This document shows, one piece after another, positions 10,662 to 20,639 of a DNA stretch of 64,000 nt (position 1 is the first letter of the stretch; every line of letters starts with the position of its first letter). Below the pieces are notes generated by a model, which saw nothing but the letters and a program-made list of their open reading frames with translations, did no database searches and was not told the origin of the DNA. The position numbers were made by a program, and so were the translations under genes. The stretch lies in NCBI RefSeq assembly GCF_036689815.1, contig NZ_JBAHUR010000006.1, forward strand, positions 62,001-126,000. Direction: 5' to 3'. The stretch comes from Magnetovibrio sp. PR-2 (lineage in GTDB: Bacteria > Pseudomonadota > Alphaproteobacteria > Rhodospirillales > Magnetovibrionaceae).

Positions 10662-11441
10662 ATGACGTCTTCCTCATCAGATCAATCAAAGACTTTCACG
10701 AAAACAGTTTCCTCGGATTTCCTGGAAACGCGCACAAATGCATCCAATGCTTTGAAGCAATTCGACAACCCATTTTACAGCACGCAAAAGCTTGAAAGTT
10801 TCTTGAAAGAGCAAGGATGCCTGCAAACCGGAAAGAAAGTGTTGGATATGGGCTGTGGCTACGGCGCTTATCTTTCATACTTTGGTGCACAGAACCCAGA
10901 CATGTCCTTTGTGGGCATTGATTACAACCAATCCGATGTCGAACTTGGCAATCAGCTTTTGAAAGAACGCAACATCGACAGTGTCGAGTTGAAGTGTAGT
11001 AACTGGTTCGATCTTGATAGTGATATGAAGGGACAGTATGATGGTGTGATGAGCGTGCACACCCTGTGCTGCTTTAAAGACATTGACGAGCCGATTTCAA
11101 AGTTGTGCGAGCTTAGTCCGCGCTGGATTGCTTTGAACTCGCTGTTTTATGATGGTCCCTTGGATGTATTGATCCACATTCGTGGTTATGACACGCCGTG
11201 GATTGAAGATGACGATCCCGATGGCGATTTCAACATATTCTCGTTTGAGAAAACGGCGAAAATTTTTGAACGCTACGGATACGAAACATCTTTCACCCCT
11301 TTCTATCCCGAAGTGGATCTGCCCAAGCCTGAAAACGGTCGTCGGGGCAGCTATACCATGGGCACTGACCTGCACCCGCGAAGCCAATTTTCCGGACCGG
11401 TCTTTTTGCCCTGGCACTTTGCACTTGCACAGAAGAAATGA
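10662..11441 (+). CDS. class I SAM-dependent methyltransferase
   Basis: A 259-residue protein with a Rossmann-type SAM site: VLDMGCGYGAYLSYFG (motif I), then FVGIDYNQSDV with the acidic residue expected to bind the SAM ribose. The remainder is alpha/beta with a polar C-terminus. It overlaps the following formyltransferase by ATGA. Probably an O- or N-methyltransferase for a sugar of this cassette; the target cannot be told from sequence. Confidence 0.75.
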   Translation: MTSSSSDQSKTFTKTVSSDFLETRTNASNALKQFDNPFYSTQKLESFLKEQGCLQTGKKVLDMGCGYGAYLSYFGAQNPDMSFVGIDYNQSDVELGNQLLKERNIDSVELKCSNWFDLDSDMKGQYDGVMSVHTLCCFKDIDEPISKLCELSPRWIALNSLFYDGPLDVLIHIRGYDTPWIEDDDPDGDFNIFSFEKTAKIFERYGYETSFTPFYPEVDLPKPENGRRGSYTMGTDLHPRSQFSGPVFLPWHFALAQKK

Positions 11442-12463
11442 CGACAGACACATACCGTCCATTCGAGCCAGGCTCCTTTTCAAGGCTTATCATCATTGGC
11501 TTTGGCAGCCCGACGGTTGTTGCTGCCAAGTTTGCAGTTGAATGTGGCTTGGATGTGTTCGTGGGAGCAAGCGAACGCCAACTCGATATCGTTGATGCAA
11601 ACGGCGACAAGGTCATGGCTTCGCTTCAAGCTTTGGGCATCGTTCCCGAACTGGAAAATAAGCTTTCGGATTTTTCTTTTTATCAAGACGAGGGTGGTCG
11701 GGCAGGCGATGCGGTTTTGTCCGTCGGAAGCCCCTTTATATTCAGGCAGAACTTCCTCGACTTGTTTCCGCAACGCGTATTCAACAGCCATGGTGCTCCT
11801 TTGCCCAAATGGCGTGGCGGCGGCGGGTACAGCTGGCGCATCCTGGCCGATGAACGCCGCGGCAATGCCTGTATCCACTTGGTGACGACCGGTATCGATG
11901 GCGGCGATATTGTGTTTCAGGAAGGCTACACCTTTGCCAACGATCTAACATGCCCCCGCGAATATGAGGTCGAAGCCGCAAAACATGAGGCGGTGGCGAT
12001 TGAACAGTTTCTTTCCATTTTGCGCGACGGTGGGGAACTCAATCTCATTCGTCAAGATGAAAGCCAGTCCACGTATTTCCCACGGTTGCATACGCCCACC
12101 CAGGCCTGGATTAACTGGAGCTGGCAAGGCAAAATGGTTGAGCGTTTCGTGCGTGCCTTCTCCCATCCATACCCAGGCGCCCGAACACTTGTGAACGATG
12201 GTGAAGTTTTGATTTATCACGCCCGTTTTGAAGCTTCGGTGGATATCGATCATCCTTTCTTCAATGGATTGATCGTGCGGGTAGATGAATCGGACATGAT
12301 GGTTGTGTGCGAAGGTGGTCATCTGATGATTTCGCTGAACGCCATTGAAACAGACCAGACCCTGCAAGTTGGGGATCGCTTGTACACACCTCAAGCAAAG
12401 TTGGATACCGCGTTGTCCTTCCGTCCCGTCTATACGCCCACCGGGCTGAAAGTAAAATCATGA
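11438..12463 (+). CDS. sugar N-formyltransferase (Fmt-like)
   Basis: A 341-residue protein of the methionyl-tRNA formyltransferase fold. The catalytic triad is visible as Asn116 and His118 in FNSHGAPLPKWRGGGG and Asp154 in GIDGGD. A C-terminal domain with Fmt_C-like spacing follows (FPRLHTPTQAWINW onwards). Sugar formyltransferases of this fold use N10-formyl-THF to formylate amino groups of 4-amino-4-deoxy sugars. No stand-alone PseH acetyltransferase is seen in this cassette, so this enzyme may acylate the 4-amino group of the pseudaminic precursor, giving a formamido nonulosonate. That role is an inference. Confidence 0.8.
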   Translation: MTTDTYRPFEPGSFSRLIIIGFGSPTVVAAKFAVECGLDVFVGASERQLDIVDANGDKVMASLQALGIVPELENKLSDFSFYQDEGGRAGDAVLSVGSPFIFRQNFLDLFPQRVFNSHGAPLPKWRGGGGYSWRILADERRGNACIHLVTTGIDGGDIVFQEGYTFANDLTCPREYEVEAAKHEAVAIEQFLSILRDGGELNLIRQDESQSTYFPRLHTPTQAWINWSWQGKMVERFVRAFSHPYPGARTLVNDGEVLIYHARFEASVDIDHPFFNGLIVRVDESDMMVVCEGGHLMISLNAIETDQTLQVGDRLYTPQAKLDTALSFRPVYTPTGLKVKS

Positions 12464-13434
12464 CGTCTCCGGTCTTTTGCGTATTGGGTTTGGGATCGAT
12501 TGGATTGCGGCACGCCAAAAACTTGATTAACCTGGGCCATGACGTTATCGGGTTCGACCCGTCGGCTGAGCGTGGCGCTCTTTTGGTTGAAGTTAGTGGG
12601 CGCTATGAAAGCGATAAAAACGCCGCGTTGGGTGCTGCCGATGCCGCATTGATTTGCACGCCGAGTGAGTATCACTTCGAAGATTTGTGCAATGCCATCG
12701 ACTTGGGCCTGCATGCGTTCGTCGAAAAGCCCCTGGCGCATTCCAACACGGGTCTGAACGAACTGTTCAAAAAAGCCGACGCCAAAGGGCGTGTGATTTT
12801 TCACGGCCTGTTTTTGCGCCATCACCCTTGCGTTCAAAAAGCCCAAGCGTTGATCGAAGACGGATCGTTGGGAAAGATTTTGTGGGGCCAAGCGATTTGC
12901 TCTGGTTATTTGCCGAACTGGCGTCCGCACCAAGATTACAGCAAAGGCTATGCGGCTAATCCGTTAAGCGGCGGGGCGCTGTTCGACAACATCCACGAGT
13001 TCGATTTGATGTATGCGCTGTTGGGCCCTGCGTTCGTGAAAAAAGCTGAGACGCACCAAAGCGGCATTCTGAATTTGCCGACGGAAGATATCGCTGACGT
13101 GATCTTGCGCCACGACCAAGGGGCTCAAACCACCGTGCATGTGGATTACGTCACACAGCCGTCGTTGCGCACCACTATTTTGTCCGGCACCAAAGGGCGT
13201 TTGGAAATGGATCTCATAAAACGCAAGCTTACTTCGCTGAGCGTTGATCATGAGGGTGCTTATGAAGAAACCTTCCCCGGCACATTCGATGATGATTATG
13301 TCTCCGAAATGGAGGCCTTTGTCGATTGCATTGAAGGTCGGGCGCAGCCGCTGTGTTCCAATTCCGATGCTGCACATGTTCTCGATTTGATTTTGTCGTC
13401 ACGCACTCAAAGTGGATTACCGATCGATGGTTAA
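12460..13434 (+). CDS. Gfo/Idh/MocA-family oxidoreductase 1
   Basis: A 324-residue NAD(P)-dependent oxidoreductase. The N-terminal Rossmann motif is VLGLGSIGLRHAKNL, and the EKPLA motif with the family's conserved lysine follows at about residues 88-92. The C-terminal alpha/beta substrate domain contains GGALFDNIHEFD. The family oxidises or epimerises sugar and cyclitol hydroxyls. It overlaps the formyltransferase by ATGA and the next gene by 8 bases. Substrate unknown. Confidence 0.75.
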   Translation: MTSPVFCVLGLGSIGLRHAKNLINLGHDVIGFDPSAERGALLVEVSGRYESDKNAALGAADAALICTPSEYHFEDLCNAIDLGLHAFVEKPLAHSNTGLNELFKKADAKGRVIFHGLFLRHHPCVQKAQALIEDGSLGKILWGQAICSGYLPNWRPHQDYSKGYAANPLSGGALFDNIHEFDLMYALLGPAFVKKAETHQSGILNLPTEDIADVILRHDQGAQTTVHVDYVTQPSLRTTILSGTKGRLEMDLIKRKLTSLSVDHEGAYEETFPGTFDDDYVSEMEAFVDCIEGRAQPLCSNSDAAHVLDLILSSRTQSGLPIDG

Positions 13435-15478
13435 AAATGTAGTCATTATCCAGGCGCGTTTAGGGTCTTCGCGTCTACCCGGAAAAGTTCTTCTGGAATT
13501 GAAAGGGCGCCCCGTGTTGGCTTGGAGCGTTGAAGCTGCAAGGCAAATCGTCGGTGTGAGCAACGTCGCTGTCGCCACAACGGATCAGCCGTCCGATGAC
13601 GCCATCTTCAACTGGTGCGCGGAAAACGATGTTACCTGTTATCGCGGCCCTGAAGACGATGTTTTGCGCCGGTATGCGATCTCAGCCGAGGGTGAAGACG
13701 CAGACAACATTCTGCGTATCACATCCGACTGCCCGTTTGTCGATCCACACGTGTGCGGTCAGGTTTTGGCAATGCATCTGTCCACGGCTGCCGACTTCAC
13801 CACCAACAACGACCCGCCGTCGTGGCCGGACGGATTGGATTGCGAAGCGATGACCCGCGACGCGCTGATGACGGCTGACAAAGAAGCGACCCGCCCGTCT
13901 GACCGTGAACACGTCGCTACGTTCATTCGCAACTCGCGTCATAAATTCAAAGTCCAGGATTTGGTCTGCCCCATCCCAGATCTTTTCAATGAGCGCTGGA
14001 CGCTGGACACGCCTGAAGACTGGGCGTTTTTCCAAGAGATTGCCAAGCATCTCAACACCGACACCCCGTCGGTTCTGGATGTGTTTTCCATCGTGCGCGA
14101 ACACCCTGAAATTCGTGAGCTGAACGCATCCCAACAACGTGATGCAGGCTTGGCCAAATCAGTCGCTCAAAACCCGACGGACTTGGATCGCGATTATGCC
14201 CGCAGCAACGAACTGTTGGAACGTGCGCAAAAGGTTATTCCGTTGGGCTCTCAAACGTTCAGTAAATCCTGGCAACAATACCCGAAGTCTGCCGCACCGA
14301 TGTTTTTGACCCACGGTCAAGGCGCGCGGGTTTGGGATGTGGATGGCAACGAGTATATCGACATGGTGTCGGGTCTGTTGCCCATCGTTTTGGGCTACCG
14401 CGATCCTGATGTGGACCATGCGGTAAAACACCAGCTGAGCCAAGGCATCAGTTTTAGTTTGTCGACCGAACTGGAAATCCAGCTGGCCGAAGAACTGATC
14501 GACATGATCCCATGCGCCGAAGCGGTTCGGTTTGGCAAGAACGGCACAGATGCGACATCGGCAGCAGTGCGCATCGCGCGCGCCAAAACCGGACGTGATC
14601 GCATTGCCGTCGGCGGTTATCACGGATGGCAAGACTGGTACGTTGGCATCACCACCCGCAACAAAGGTATTCCCGATGCGGTTTGCGATTTGACACACAG
14701 CTTCCCGTTCAACGATCTCGATGCGTTGGAACAACTGCTCAATACGCACAAAGATGAATTTGCAGCCGTCATCATCGAGCCCGCCGGTGCCAATATCCCG
14801 AACGAGGGGTATCTCAAAGCCGTGCAGGAACTGGCTCACAAACACGGCACGTTGCTGGTCTTTGATGAAGTCGTGACCGGTTTTCGTTGGGCCGCCGGCG
14901 GTGCACAGGAATACTACGGTGTCACGCCGGATCTGGCTTCGTTCGGCAAAGCGCTGGGCAACGGCATGCCTATTGCCGCCATCGTCGGTGCTGCGGACAT
15001 CATGAAAGAAATGGAAGACGTGTTTTTGTCGTCCACGTTTGGTGGGGAAACGCTTTCGATTGCTGCATCGCTTGCGGTGCTCGACAAGATCAGAACCCAG
15101 CCCGTCATTGAGCACGTCTGGAACGTCGGCGGCATCATTGCCGCACACGTACGCAAAGCCATCAAAGACAACGGCTTGGGAGACTACATGTCTTTGATCG
15201 GTGCCGATCCCTGGACGATCTTGGCTTATAAAGACGCCGGCGAGACCAAAAAGGAAGCGATCAAAACCTTGTTCGTTCGCGAAATGCTGAAAGCGGGCGT
15301 TTTGATCAACGCCAGCAATAACGTGAGTTACAGTTTCTCGCAAGACGATGTGTCGAAAGTCCTTGGTGCCTATGACTATGCCCTGTCGTACGTCGCGGAG
15401 TCTATCAAATCCAACGACACCGCCAAACAGATCGGCAATCAAATTATCGAACCCGTATTTTCCATTAGGTCGACTTAA
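13427..15478 (+). CDS. fusion: SpsF-type cytidylyltransferase + class III aminotransferase
   Basis: A 683-residue two-domain protein. Residues 1 to ~235 form a SpsF/CMP-sugar nucleotidyltransferase domain (IIQARLGSSRLPGKVL, ITSDCPFVDP, DREHVATFIR). Residues ~250-683 form a PLP-dependent aminotransferase of the glutamate-1-semialdehyde aminomutase type, with FDEVVTGFRW for the cofactor aspartate and the Schiff-base lysine Lys508 in SFGKALGNG. An aminotransferase joined to a CMP-activation domain suggests amination of a keto sugar and activation of a nonulosonic acid in the same pathway. No frameshift is evident at the junction. Substrates unknown. Confidence 0.8.
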   Translation: MVKNVVIIQARLGSSRLPGKVLLELKGRPVLAWSVEAARQIVGVSNVAVATTDQPSDDAIFNWCAENDVTCYRGPEDDVLRRYAISAEGEDADNILRITSDCPFVDPHVCGQVLAMHLSTAADFTTNNDPPSWPDGLDCEAMTRDALMTADKEATRPSDREHVATFIRNSRHKFKVQDLVCPIPDLFNERWTLDTPEDWAFFQEIAKHLNTDTPSVLDVFSIVREHPEIRELNASQQRDAGLAKSVAQNPTDLDRDYARSNELLERAQKVIPLGSQTFSKSWQQYPKSAAPMFLTHGQGARVWDVDGNEYIDMVSGLLPIVLGYRDPDVDHAVKHQLSQGISFSLSTELEIQLAEELIDMIPCAEAVRFGKNGTDATSAAVRIARAKTGRDRIAVGGYHGWQDWYVGITTRNKGIPDAVCDLTHSFPFNDLDALEQLLNTHKDEFAAVIIEPAGANIPNEGYLKAVQELAHKHGTLLVFDEVVTGFRWAAGGAQEYYGVTPDLASFGKALGNGMPIAAIVGAADIMKEMEDVFLSSTFGGETLSIAASLAVLDKIRTQPVIEHVWNVGGIIAAHVRKAIKDNGLGDYMSLIGADPWTILAYKDAGETKKEAIKTLFVREMLKAGVLINASNNVSYSFSQDDVSKVLGAYDYALSYVAESIKSNDTAKQIGNQIIEPVFSIRST

Positions 15479-15480
15479 TC

Positions 15481-16764
15481 ATGAGCAAGCTTGCACTCCT
15501 AGGCGGTTCGCCAACTGTTGAAGGTGAATTCAAGCTCTTCAAGTCTGTCGGACAGGAAGAGCGTGATGCCGTCTGCGAAGTCATCGACAGCGGCCTGCTG
15601 TCCGGTTTTTACGGATCGTGGTGCGACGAGTTCTGGGGTGGCCCCAAGATCAGAAAGCTCGAAGAGCTGTGGGCAGAGACGTTCGGCTGTAAACATGCTG
15701 TTTCGATCAACTCCAACACTAGCGGACTGATAAGCTGTATGGGTGCGATTGGAGTTAGCGCCGGTGATGAAGTAATCGTCCCGCCCTACACCATGTCCGC
15801 AACTGTGGTGGCCCCGTTGTATTACGGGGGCGTACCCGTTTTTGCAGACATTGACGAAAACGATTTTTGCATCGATCCGGCACACGTCGAACAGCTCATC
15901 ACCAACAAGACCAAAGCAATCATCGCCGTGAACCTTTTCGGTCAGCCTGCAAAGCTGAAAAAGCTGCGGGCCCTTGCCGATCGACACAATATTTATCTGA
16001 TCGAAGATAACGCTCAGGCACCGACCGCTTCCGAATACGGTAAGTTCACGGGCACTATTGGGCATGTGGGCGTGTTTAGTCTCAACTGTCACAAACACAT
16101 TCAAACCGGTGAAGGCGGGATTTGCACCACCGATGACGATGATTTGGCTTTGCGTTTGCAGATGATCCGCAATCACGGTGAAAACGTTGTGCGCGACACC
16201 AAGGTTGAAGACCTGACGAACCTTGTCGGACAAAACTACCGCATGACAGAGCTGAGCGCCGCCGTCGGCATCGAGCAGCTGAAAAAAGCGGACCAGTTGA
16301 TCAGCCCGCGTGTCGAGCTGGCTGAGTACCTCAATCAAAACCTGTCCGGATTGGACGGCTTGATCACGCCGCCGACCCGTGACGGTTGCCGTCATGTCTA
16401 TTACGTTTGGGCAATGCGTGTGGATCAAGAACAGCTGGGGATTTCACGCGACACCTTCGTCAAAGCCTTGGCTGCGGAAGGCGTGTTCTTGTCCAAAGGC
16501 TATCTTGAACCTTTGTACAAATTGCCGGTGTTCCAAGAACGCAAAGCCTTTGGACGGGATGCTTATCCGTTTTCCATCACCGATCGCCATTACGAAGATG
16601 TCGGATGCCCGGTTGTAGAACGACTGCAAAACGAAGAGGTCGTGACGTTTGAGATTTGTGCTTATGCTTATTCCGATACACAGAAGGCGCAGATTATCGA
16701 AGCCGTTCACAAAGTTCACAGCCAGCGCCATGAACTGCAAGGGATGGATGAGACGTCCTCATGA
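15481..16764 (+). CDS. DegT/DnrJ/EryC1/StrS aminotransferase (PseC-like role)
   Basis: A 427-residue PLP-dependent sugar aminotransferase. The cofactor-binding block reads [15 protein letters not shown], and the lysine expected to bind PLP is Lys205 in [12 protein letters not shown]. These enzymes aminate the 4-keto carbon of nucleotide sugars. In this cassette it is the natural candidate for the PseC step after PseB. It starts 3 bases after the fusion gene and overlaps the PseI-like gene by ATGA. It is longer than typical PseC (~380 residues), so the exact substrate is uncertain. Confidence 0.8.
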   Translation: MSKLALLGGSPTVEGEFKLFKSVGQEERDAVCEVIDSGLLSGFYGSWCDEFWGGPKIRKLEELWAETFGCKHAVSINSNTSGLISCMGAIGVSAGDEVIVPPYTMSATVVAPLYYGGVPVFADIDENDFCIDPAHVEQLITNKTKAIIAVNLFGQPAKLKKLRALADRHNIYLIEDNAQAPTASEYGKFTGTIGHVGVFSLNCHKHIQTGEGGICTTDDDDLALRLQMIRNHGENVVRDTKVEDLTNLVGQNYRMTELSAAVGIEQLKKADQLISPRVELAEYLNQNLSGLDGLITPPTRDGCRHVYYVWAMRVDQEQLGISRDTFVKALAAEGVFLSKGYLEPLYKLPVFQERKAFGRDAYPFSITDRHYEDVGCPVVERLQNEEVVTFEICAYAYSDTQKAQIIEAVHKVHSQRHELQGMDETSS

Positions 16765-17810
16765 TTAAAAACGTGACCATTGATGGGCGTGAAATCGGGC
16801 CGGACCAACGGCCTTATATCATTGCCGAAATGTCGGGAAATCACCGCGGTGATATCGAATATGCGTTCAAAATTATGGAAGCAGCGAAAGAAGCCGGTGC
16901 AGATGCCATTAAGTTGCAGACCTATACCGCAGACACGATCACCATCAATCACGATGGACCAGAATTTCTGATCAAAGGTGGATTGTGGGATAACCGGTCT
17001 TTGTACGACCTATACGAGGAGGCGCATACGCCTTGGGATTGGCATGCGGCCTTGTTCGAAAAAGCCAACGAGTTAGGCATCACAACATTCAGCTCTCCGT
17101 TCGATCACTCGGCCGTTGATTTTCTTGAAGACCTGTCTTGCCCGGCCTACAAAATTGCGTCTTTCGAGATCGTCGATCTGCCCCTTATTGAAAAATGCGC
17201 CAAGACATCCAAGCCGATGATCATCTCAACCGGTATGGCCAATACCGATGAAATTGAGCTTGCGGTTCAAACGGCGCGTGACGCCGGGTGTGAAGAACTG
17301 GTTTTGCTACATTGTACCAGCGGCTATCCGACCCCCATCAGCGATTGCAACTTGAACACCATTGTCGATATGAAAAACCGGTTTGATGTTCAAGTCGGCC
17401 TGTCCGATCACACACCTGGTTCTGCCGTTCCGATTGCTGCCGTCGCCCTGGGCGCGACTATGATTGAAAAGCATCTGACGTTGTCGCGTGACGACGGCGG
17501 TCCGGACGCAGCTTTTTCGTTGGAGCCCAATGAGCTGCAAGACATCACATCTGGCTGCGCCGCCGCGTTTGAGGCTTTGGGCCAAGTGGATTACGGTCTG
17601 AAATCTTCGGAAGAAGCTAACCTGATTTTCCGCCGTTCGCTCTATGCCGTCAAAGACATCGCTGCGGGTGAAATGCTCACGCCTGAGAATGTCCGTTCCA
17701 TTCGCCCAAGCTTGGGGCTCGCGCCGAAGTATTTTCCAGAGGTGCTGGGCAAAACCGTAAAAGCGGACATTGCGTACGGAACGCCATTGACGTGGGAGCT
17801 TTTGAACTAG
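16761..17810 (+). CDS. pseI: pseudaminic acid synthase (PseI-like)
   Basis: A 349-residue NeuB-family synthase that condenses PEP with a 6-deoxy diamino hexose. [12 protein letters not shown] at the N-terminus and the block [18 protein letters not shown] are typical of PseI rather than sialic or legionaminic synthases. HCTSGYPTP and EKHLTL carry conserved active-site residues, and the last ~60 residues form the SAF (antifreeze-like) domain. It overlaps its upstream and downstream genes, and with PseB and PseG makes the assignment coherent. Confidence 0.88.
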   Translation: MIKNVTIDGREIGPDQRPYIIAEMSGNHRGDIEYAFKIMEAAKEAGADAIKLQTYTADTITINHDGPEFLIKGGLWDNRSLYDLYEEAHTPWDWHAALFEKANELGITTFSSPFDHSAVDFLEDLSCPAYKIASFEIVDLPLIEKCAKTSKPMIISTGMANTDEIELAVQTARDAGCEELVLLHCTSGYPTPISDCNLNTIVDMKNRFDVQVGLSDHTPGSAVPIAAVALGATMIEKHLTLSRDDGGPDAAFSLEPNELQDITSGCAAAFEALGQVDYGLKSSEEANLIFRRSLYAVKDIAAGEMLTPENVRSIRPSLGLAPKYFPEVLGKTVKADIAYGTPLTWELLN

Positions 17811-18550
17811 TGTCTGGCGAGCGTATTTGCGCCACGATTGAGGCGCGCATGACTTCGTCCCGTTTGCCCGGGAAGGTGTTGAAGCCGATCTTGGACAAGC
17901 CGGTTTTGGAGCTGATGGTTGAGCGCCTGAAACGGGTTCCGTCTCTAGACGACATCATCTTGGCCACCACATCAAACGAGGATGATAACCCTGCAGTTGA
18001 GCTGGCCGAACGCCTGGGCATCAAATACTATCGCGGAAGCGAGGATGACGTCATGCTACGGGTGTTGGGCGCAGCTCAGCATCATCAAGTCGACGTGATC
18101 GTCGAGACCTTGGGCGATTGCCCGCTGATCGATCCGGAACTGATCGAACAGGCCATACAAGCCTGGAAGGTCAACGACGTTGATCATGTCTGCAACTTTC
18201 GGCCTTACACTTACCCCATCGGCATGGAAGTCGAGGTGTTTGGCACGAAGGTTTTGGAAGATGCCGCAAGACGCACCGACGACCCGTACCACCACGAGCA
18301 TGTGACGACGTTCATATGGGAAAACCCTGATATCTATCGCCTGATGAATGTCGAAGGCAGTGCGGAGCTTACGGCCCCAGACATCCACATCACGTTGGAT
18401 ACGGCGGATGATTTCGAACTGATCAAGCTCATCTTTGAAACGCTTTACCCTCAAAATCCTGAGTTCGGACTTGGTGAAATTTTGTCACTTTTGAAAAGCC
18501 GTCCGGATTTTCTGCAGCTGGTTGAAAAAGTCGAACGCAATGTCTTCTAA
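17810..18550 (+). CDS. SpsF-type cytidylyltransferase (PseF-like role)
   Basis: A 246-residue nucleotidyltransferase of the CMP-sugar/SpsF family with EARMTSSRLPGKVLKP at the N-terminus, YRGSEDDVMLRV, ETLGDCPLIDP and HHEHVTTFIW. Its likely role is activation of the nonulosonic acid made by the preceding PseI with CTP. The GTG start shares one base with the pseI stop; another GTG lies 18 bases upstream. It is a paralogue of the N-terminal domain of the fusion protein at 13.4 kb. Confidence 0.75.
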   Translation: MSGERICATIEARMTSSRLPGKVLKPILDKPVLELMVERLKRVPSLDDIILATTSNEDDNPAVELAERLGIKYYRGSEDDVMLRVLGAAQHHQVDVIVETLGDCPLIDPELIEQAIQAWKVNDVDHVCNFRPYTYPIGMEVEVFGTKVLEDAARRTDDPYHHEHVTTFIWENPDIYRLMNVEGSAELTAPDIHITLDTADDFELIKLIFETLYPQNPEFGLGEILSLLKSRPDFLQLVEKVERNVF

Positions 18551-19508
18551 GACATACAAGGCTGTTTTGGTCGGGTGCGGTGTTATTGGCGCGGGTCACG
18601 ATGAGTATTCGCACGCAGCGGCTTATACTCAGCATCCGAATATGGATTTGGTAGCTTGTGTCGATCCGAACGCACAAAACGTATCGGCATGTTGCGAGAA
18701 GTGGAACCTACTTGCCGGATATGCTTCACTCGAAGATGCCATAGCCGACGGTATCGAAGCCGATGTCATCAGCATTGCGACGCCCAAGGCGTTTCACGAG
18801 GAAGCCTTACGCCAAGGTGTCGAACTGCATCCTAAAGCCGTGATCTGCGAAAAGCCGTTTACCGGCGGCTTGGTTCAAGCTCAGGCCATCTTGGCCTTGT
18901 ATGGCGACAAGGGGATTTCCTTAGCTGTGAACTATCACAGATGTTGGGACCCGACCCTGATCAAGTTGCGCGACGACCTTGCCAGTGGCGTTTGGGGAAA
19001 TGTGCAATCCATCCACGGTGGATATTGCAAAGGCCTCTATCAAAACGGAAGCCACATCATCAACCTGCTTGAGTTTTTGTTGGGCTCGCTCGAACTGGTA
19101 GCCGTTACGGATATGAAGCCGGGTTTTGAGGACGACGATACATTCGGTTTCGTGTTGAAAACATCGCAAGGGGCAATGGCGTATATCGGTGGCTTGGCAA
19201 CGAACCCTTACTTTTTTCACGAACTGACGATTTACTGTGAGAAAGGCGCGATTGCTATCGAAGACGCTGGACAGACTGTGCGCCTGCGTTTGGTTGATGA
19301 TGATCCGTTGTTTCCGGGGGAACGCCATCTGTCACGTGGCGCATTCCAAGAAACCGAAAATACAGCTTCCTTTTATAATGCGATCGACAACGTTTTTAAT
19401 CATCTTGAAAGCGGGGCTCACTTGAATTGCACCGGAGAGGACGGCGCTAAGGTGATTCAACTTTGCGAAATGATCCGCTTCATGTCGGATGGCGGGGGGG
19501 ATGCTTAA
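18540..19508 (+). CDS. Gfo/Idh/MocA-family oxidoreductase 2
   Basis: A 322-residue NAD(P)-dependent oxidoreductase with VLVGCGVIGAGHDE, the EKPFTGG motif and AVNYHRCWDP. The C-terminal domain contains GLYQNGSHIINLLEF. It overlaps the preceding cytidylyltransferase by 11 bases; an upstream start in the same frame at 18522 would lengthen the overlap. Possible roles are oxidation or epimerisation of a sugar hydroxyl in this cassette. Substrate unknown; it is not a close copy of the enzyme at 12.5 kb. Confidence 0.72.
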   Translation: MSSKTYKAVLVGCGVIGAGHDEYSHAAAYTQHPNMDLVACVDPNAQNVSACCEKWNLLAGYASLEDAIADGIEADVISIATPKAFHEEALRQGVELHPKAVICEKPFTGGLVQAQAILALYGDKGISLAVNYHRCWDPTLIKLRDDLASGVWGNVQSIHGGYCKGLYQNGSHIINLLEFLLGSLELVAVTDMKPGFEDDDTFGFVLKTSQGAMAYIGGLATNPYFFHELTIYCEKGAIAIEDAGQTVRLRLVDDDPLFPGERHLSRGAFQETENTASFYNAIDNVFNHLESGAHLNCTGEDGAKVIQLCEMIRFMSDGGGDA

Positions 19509-19509
19509 C

Positions 19510-20625
19510 ATGGCTGCTTCGCACGAACACAATGTCGTGGCGATTTGTCATGATCCCGGCGGTGCCAATATGCTACTTCCCGTTATTGAGGAGATGCAGC
19601 AACGCGGTGAAAAGCTCACGTTGATTGCTCGTGGCCCTGGGGCGGCTATCTGGGCTGATGGCGGGATGCCCCTTCATTCGGATGTGGTGGGTAAGGATGA
19701 TCTACAGTCGTTAATTGTTTCTCTTCAGCCCAATTTGCTGCTCACTGGCACAAGCATGTCTGAGAGTTCTGAGTATGGTTCTGATATCGACCGTGACACA
19801 TGGGATATAGGCCGCAAGATGGGGGTGAAAACGGTTGCTGGAGTTGATGCTTCAATGAATTTGGAGCTGCGTTTTTTGCACAACGTCGATAAGGGGCAAT
19901 ATTATCCTGAAGTCTTGTGTCTCAACAATGATGCCACTCTAGCCTCCTTTAAGGACCTTGACCTCAAAGACGCTAAAGCACACGTCGTTGGTCAGCCGCA
20001 TCTGGAGAAGACAGCAGCATCTTTGAAATCCTTACGGAAGGGTTTTAAGAAAAACAAGCCGCCGATCGTGGTCTTTTTTTCAGAGCCTGTGAACCTCGGG
20101 TTGCCCATCAGTGCGCAACCTGGATTCGATGAATTCGACGTGGCAACACATGTAATAAATGCTGTGCAAGATGAAAATCTGAGGCTTTTTATAAAACCTC
20201 ATCCTCATGAAGATGTTGATGTTTGGCAAAATTTTATAAATGCTTTTCCAATCCACTCAAGACTGGAGATCAGCATTGAAACAGCTTCTCCCATGAAACT
20301 CTATTCGATTGCCGATGTTGTGCTTGGTATCGGCTCGAGTGTGTTGATGGAGGCGAGTTTAGCTGCGATTCCCACTGCCGCTCTTCAGCCGGACCGTAAA
20401 GTCGTGGTGAATTCATCCATCGACGAAAACCCGGCAATTGAGAAGCTGTATTCACGCCAAACGATTGAACAAGATCTTCAATCGTTTGTTAAATCACCAA
20501 AAAGTGGCGGGGATTTGGGACAGTTGCAATTGCTCATCAACGGGAGCTGCAATACTTTTGCAGATTGCTTGACAGATATTCTGGTAGGTGGTCAATCCGC
20601 CAACGAAGTATCGATTGAAAATTAG
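19510..20625 (+). CDS. GT-B-like protein, probable glycan transferase, family not recognised
   Basis: A 371-residue soluble protein. It begins VVAICHDPGGANMLLPVIEEM, a glycine-rich turn after strand 1 as in GT-B enzymes. Later it shows LFIKPHPHEDVDVW and VLGIGSSVLMEASLA, the pattern seen in the C-terminal half of capsule-type transferases. No signal peptide or membrane segment. In-frame ATGs at 19489 and 19501 overlap the previous gene; I chose the ATG just after its stop, 9 bases beyond a GGGGGG tract. The gene is AT-richer than its neighbours. A glycosyl- or glycerolphosphotransferase role is inferred only from fold-like motifs. Confidence 0.6.
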   Translation: MAASHEHNVVAICHDPGGANMLLPVIEEMQQRGEKLTLIARGPGAAIWADGGMPLHSDVVGKDDLQSLIVSLQPNLLLTGTSMSESSEYGSDIDRDTWDIGRKMGVKTVAGVDASMNLELRFLHNVDKGQYYPEVLCLNNDATLASFKDLDLKDAKAHVVGQPHLEKTAASLKSLRKGFKKNKPPIVVFFSEPVNLGLPISAQPGFDEFDVATHVINAVQDENLRLFIKPHPHEDVDVWQNFINAFPIHSRLEISIETASPMKLYSIADVVLGIGSSVLMEASLAAIPTAALQPDRKVVVNSSIDENPAIEKLYSRQTIEQDLQSFVKSPKSGGDLGQLQLLINGSCNTFADCLTDILVGGQSANEVSIEN

Positions 20626-20639
20626 CCTAAACGCAAATA

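Noticed and set aside
14159-15442. 427-codon open frame on the minus strand
   Set aside because: It lies entirely antisense to the aminotransferase half of the fusion gene, whose motifs are clear; its translation is rich in Arg, His and Cys with no recognisable domain.
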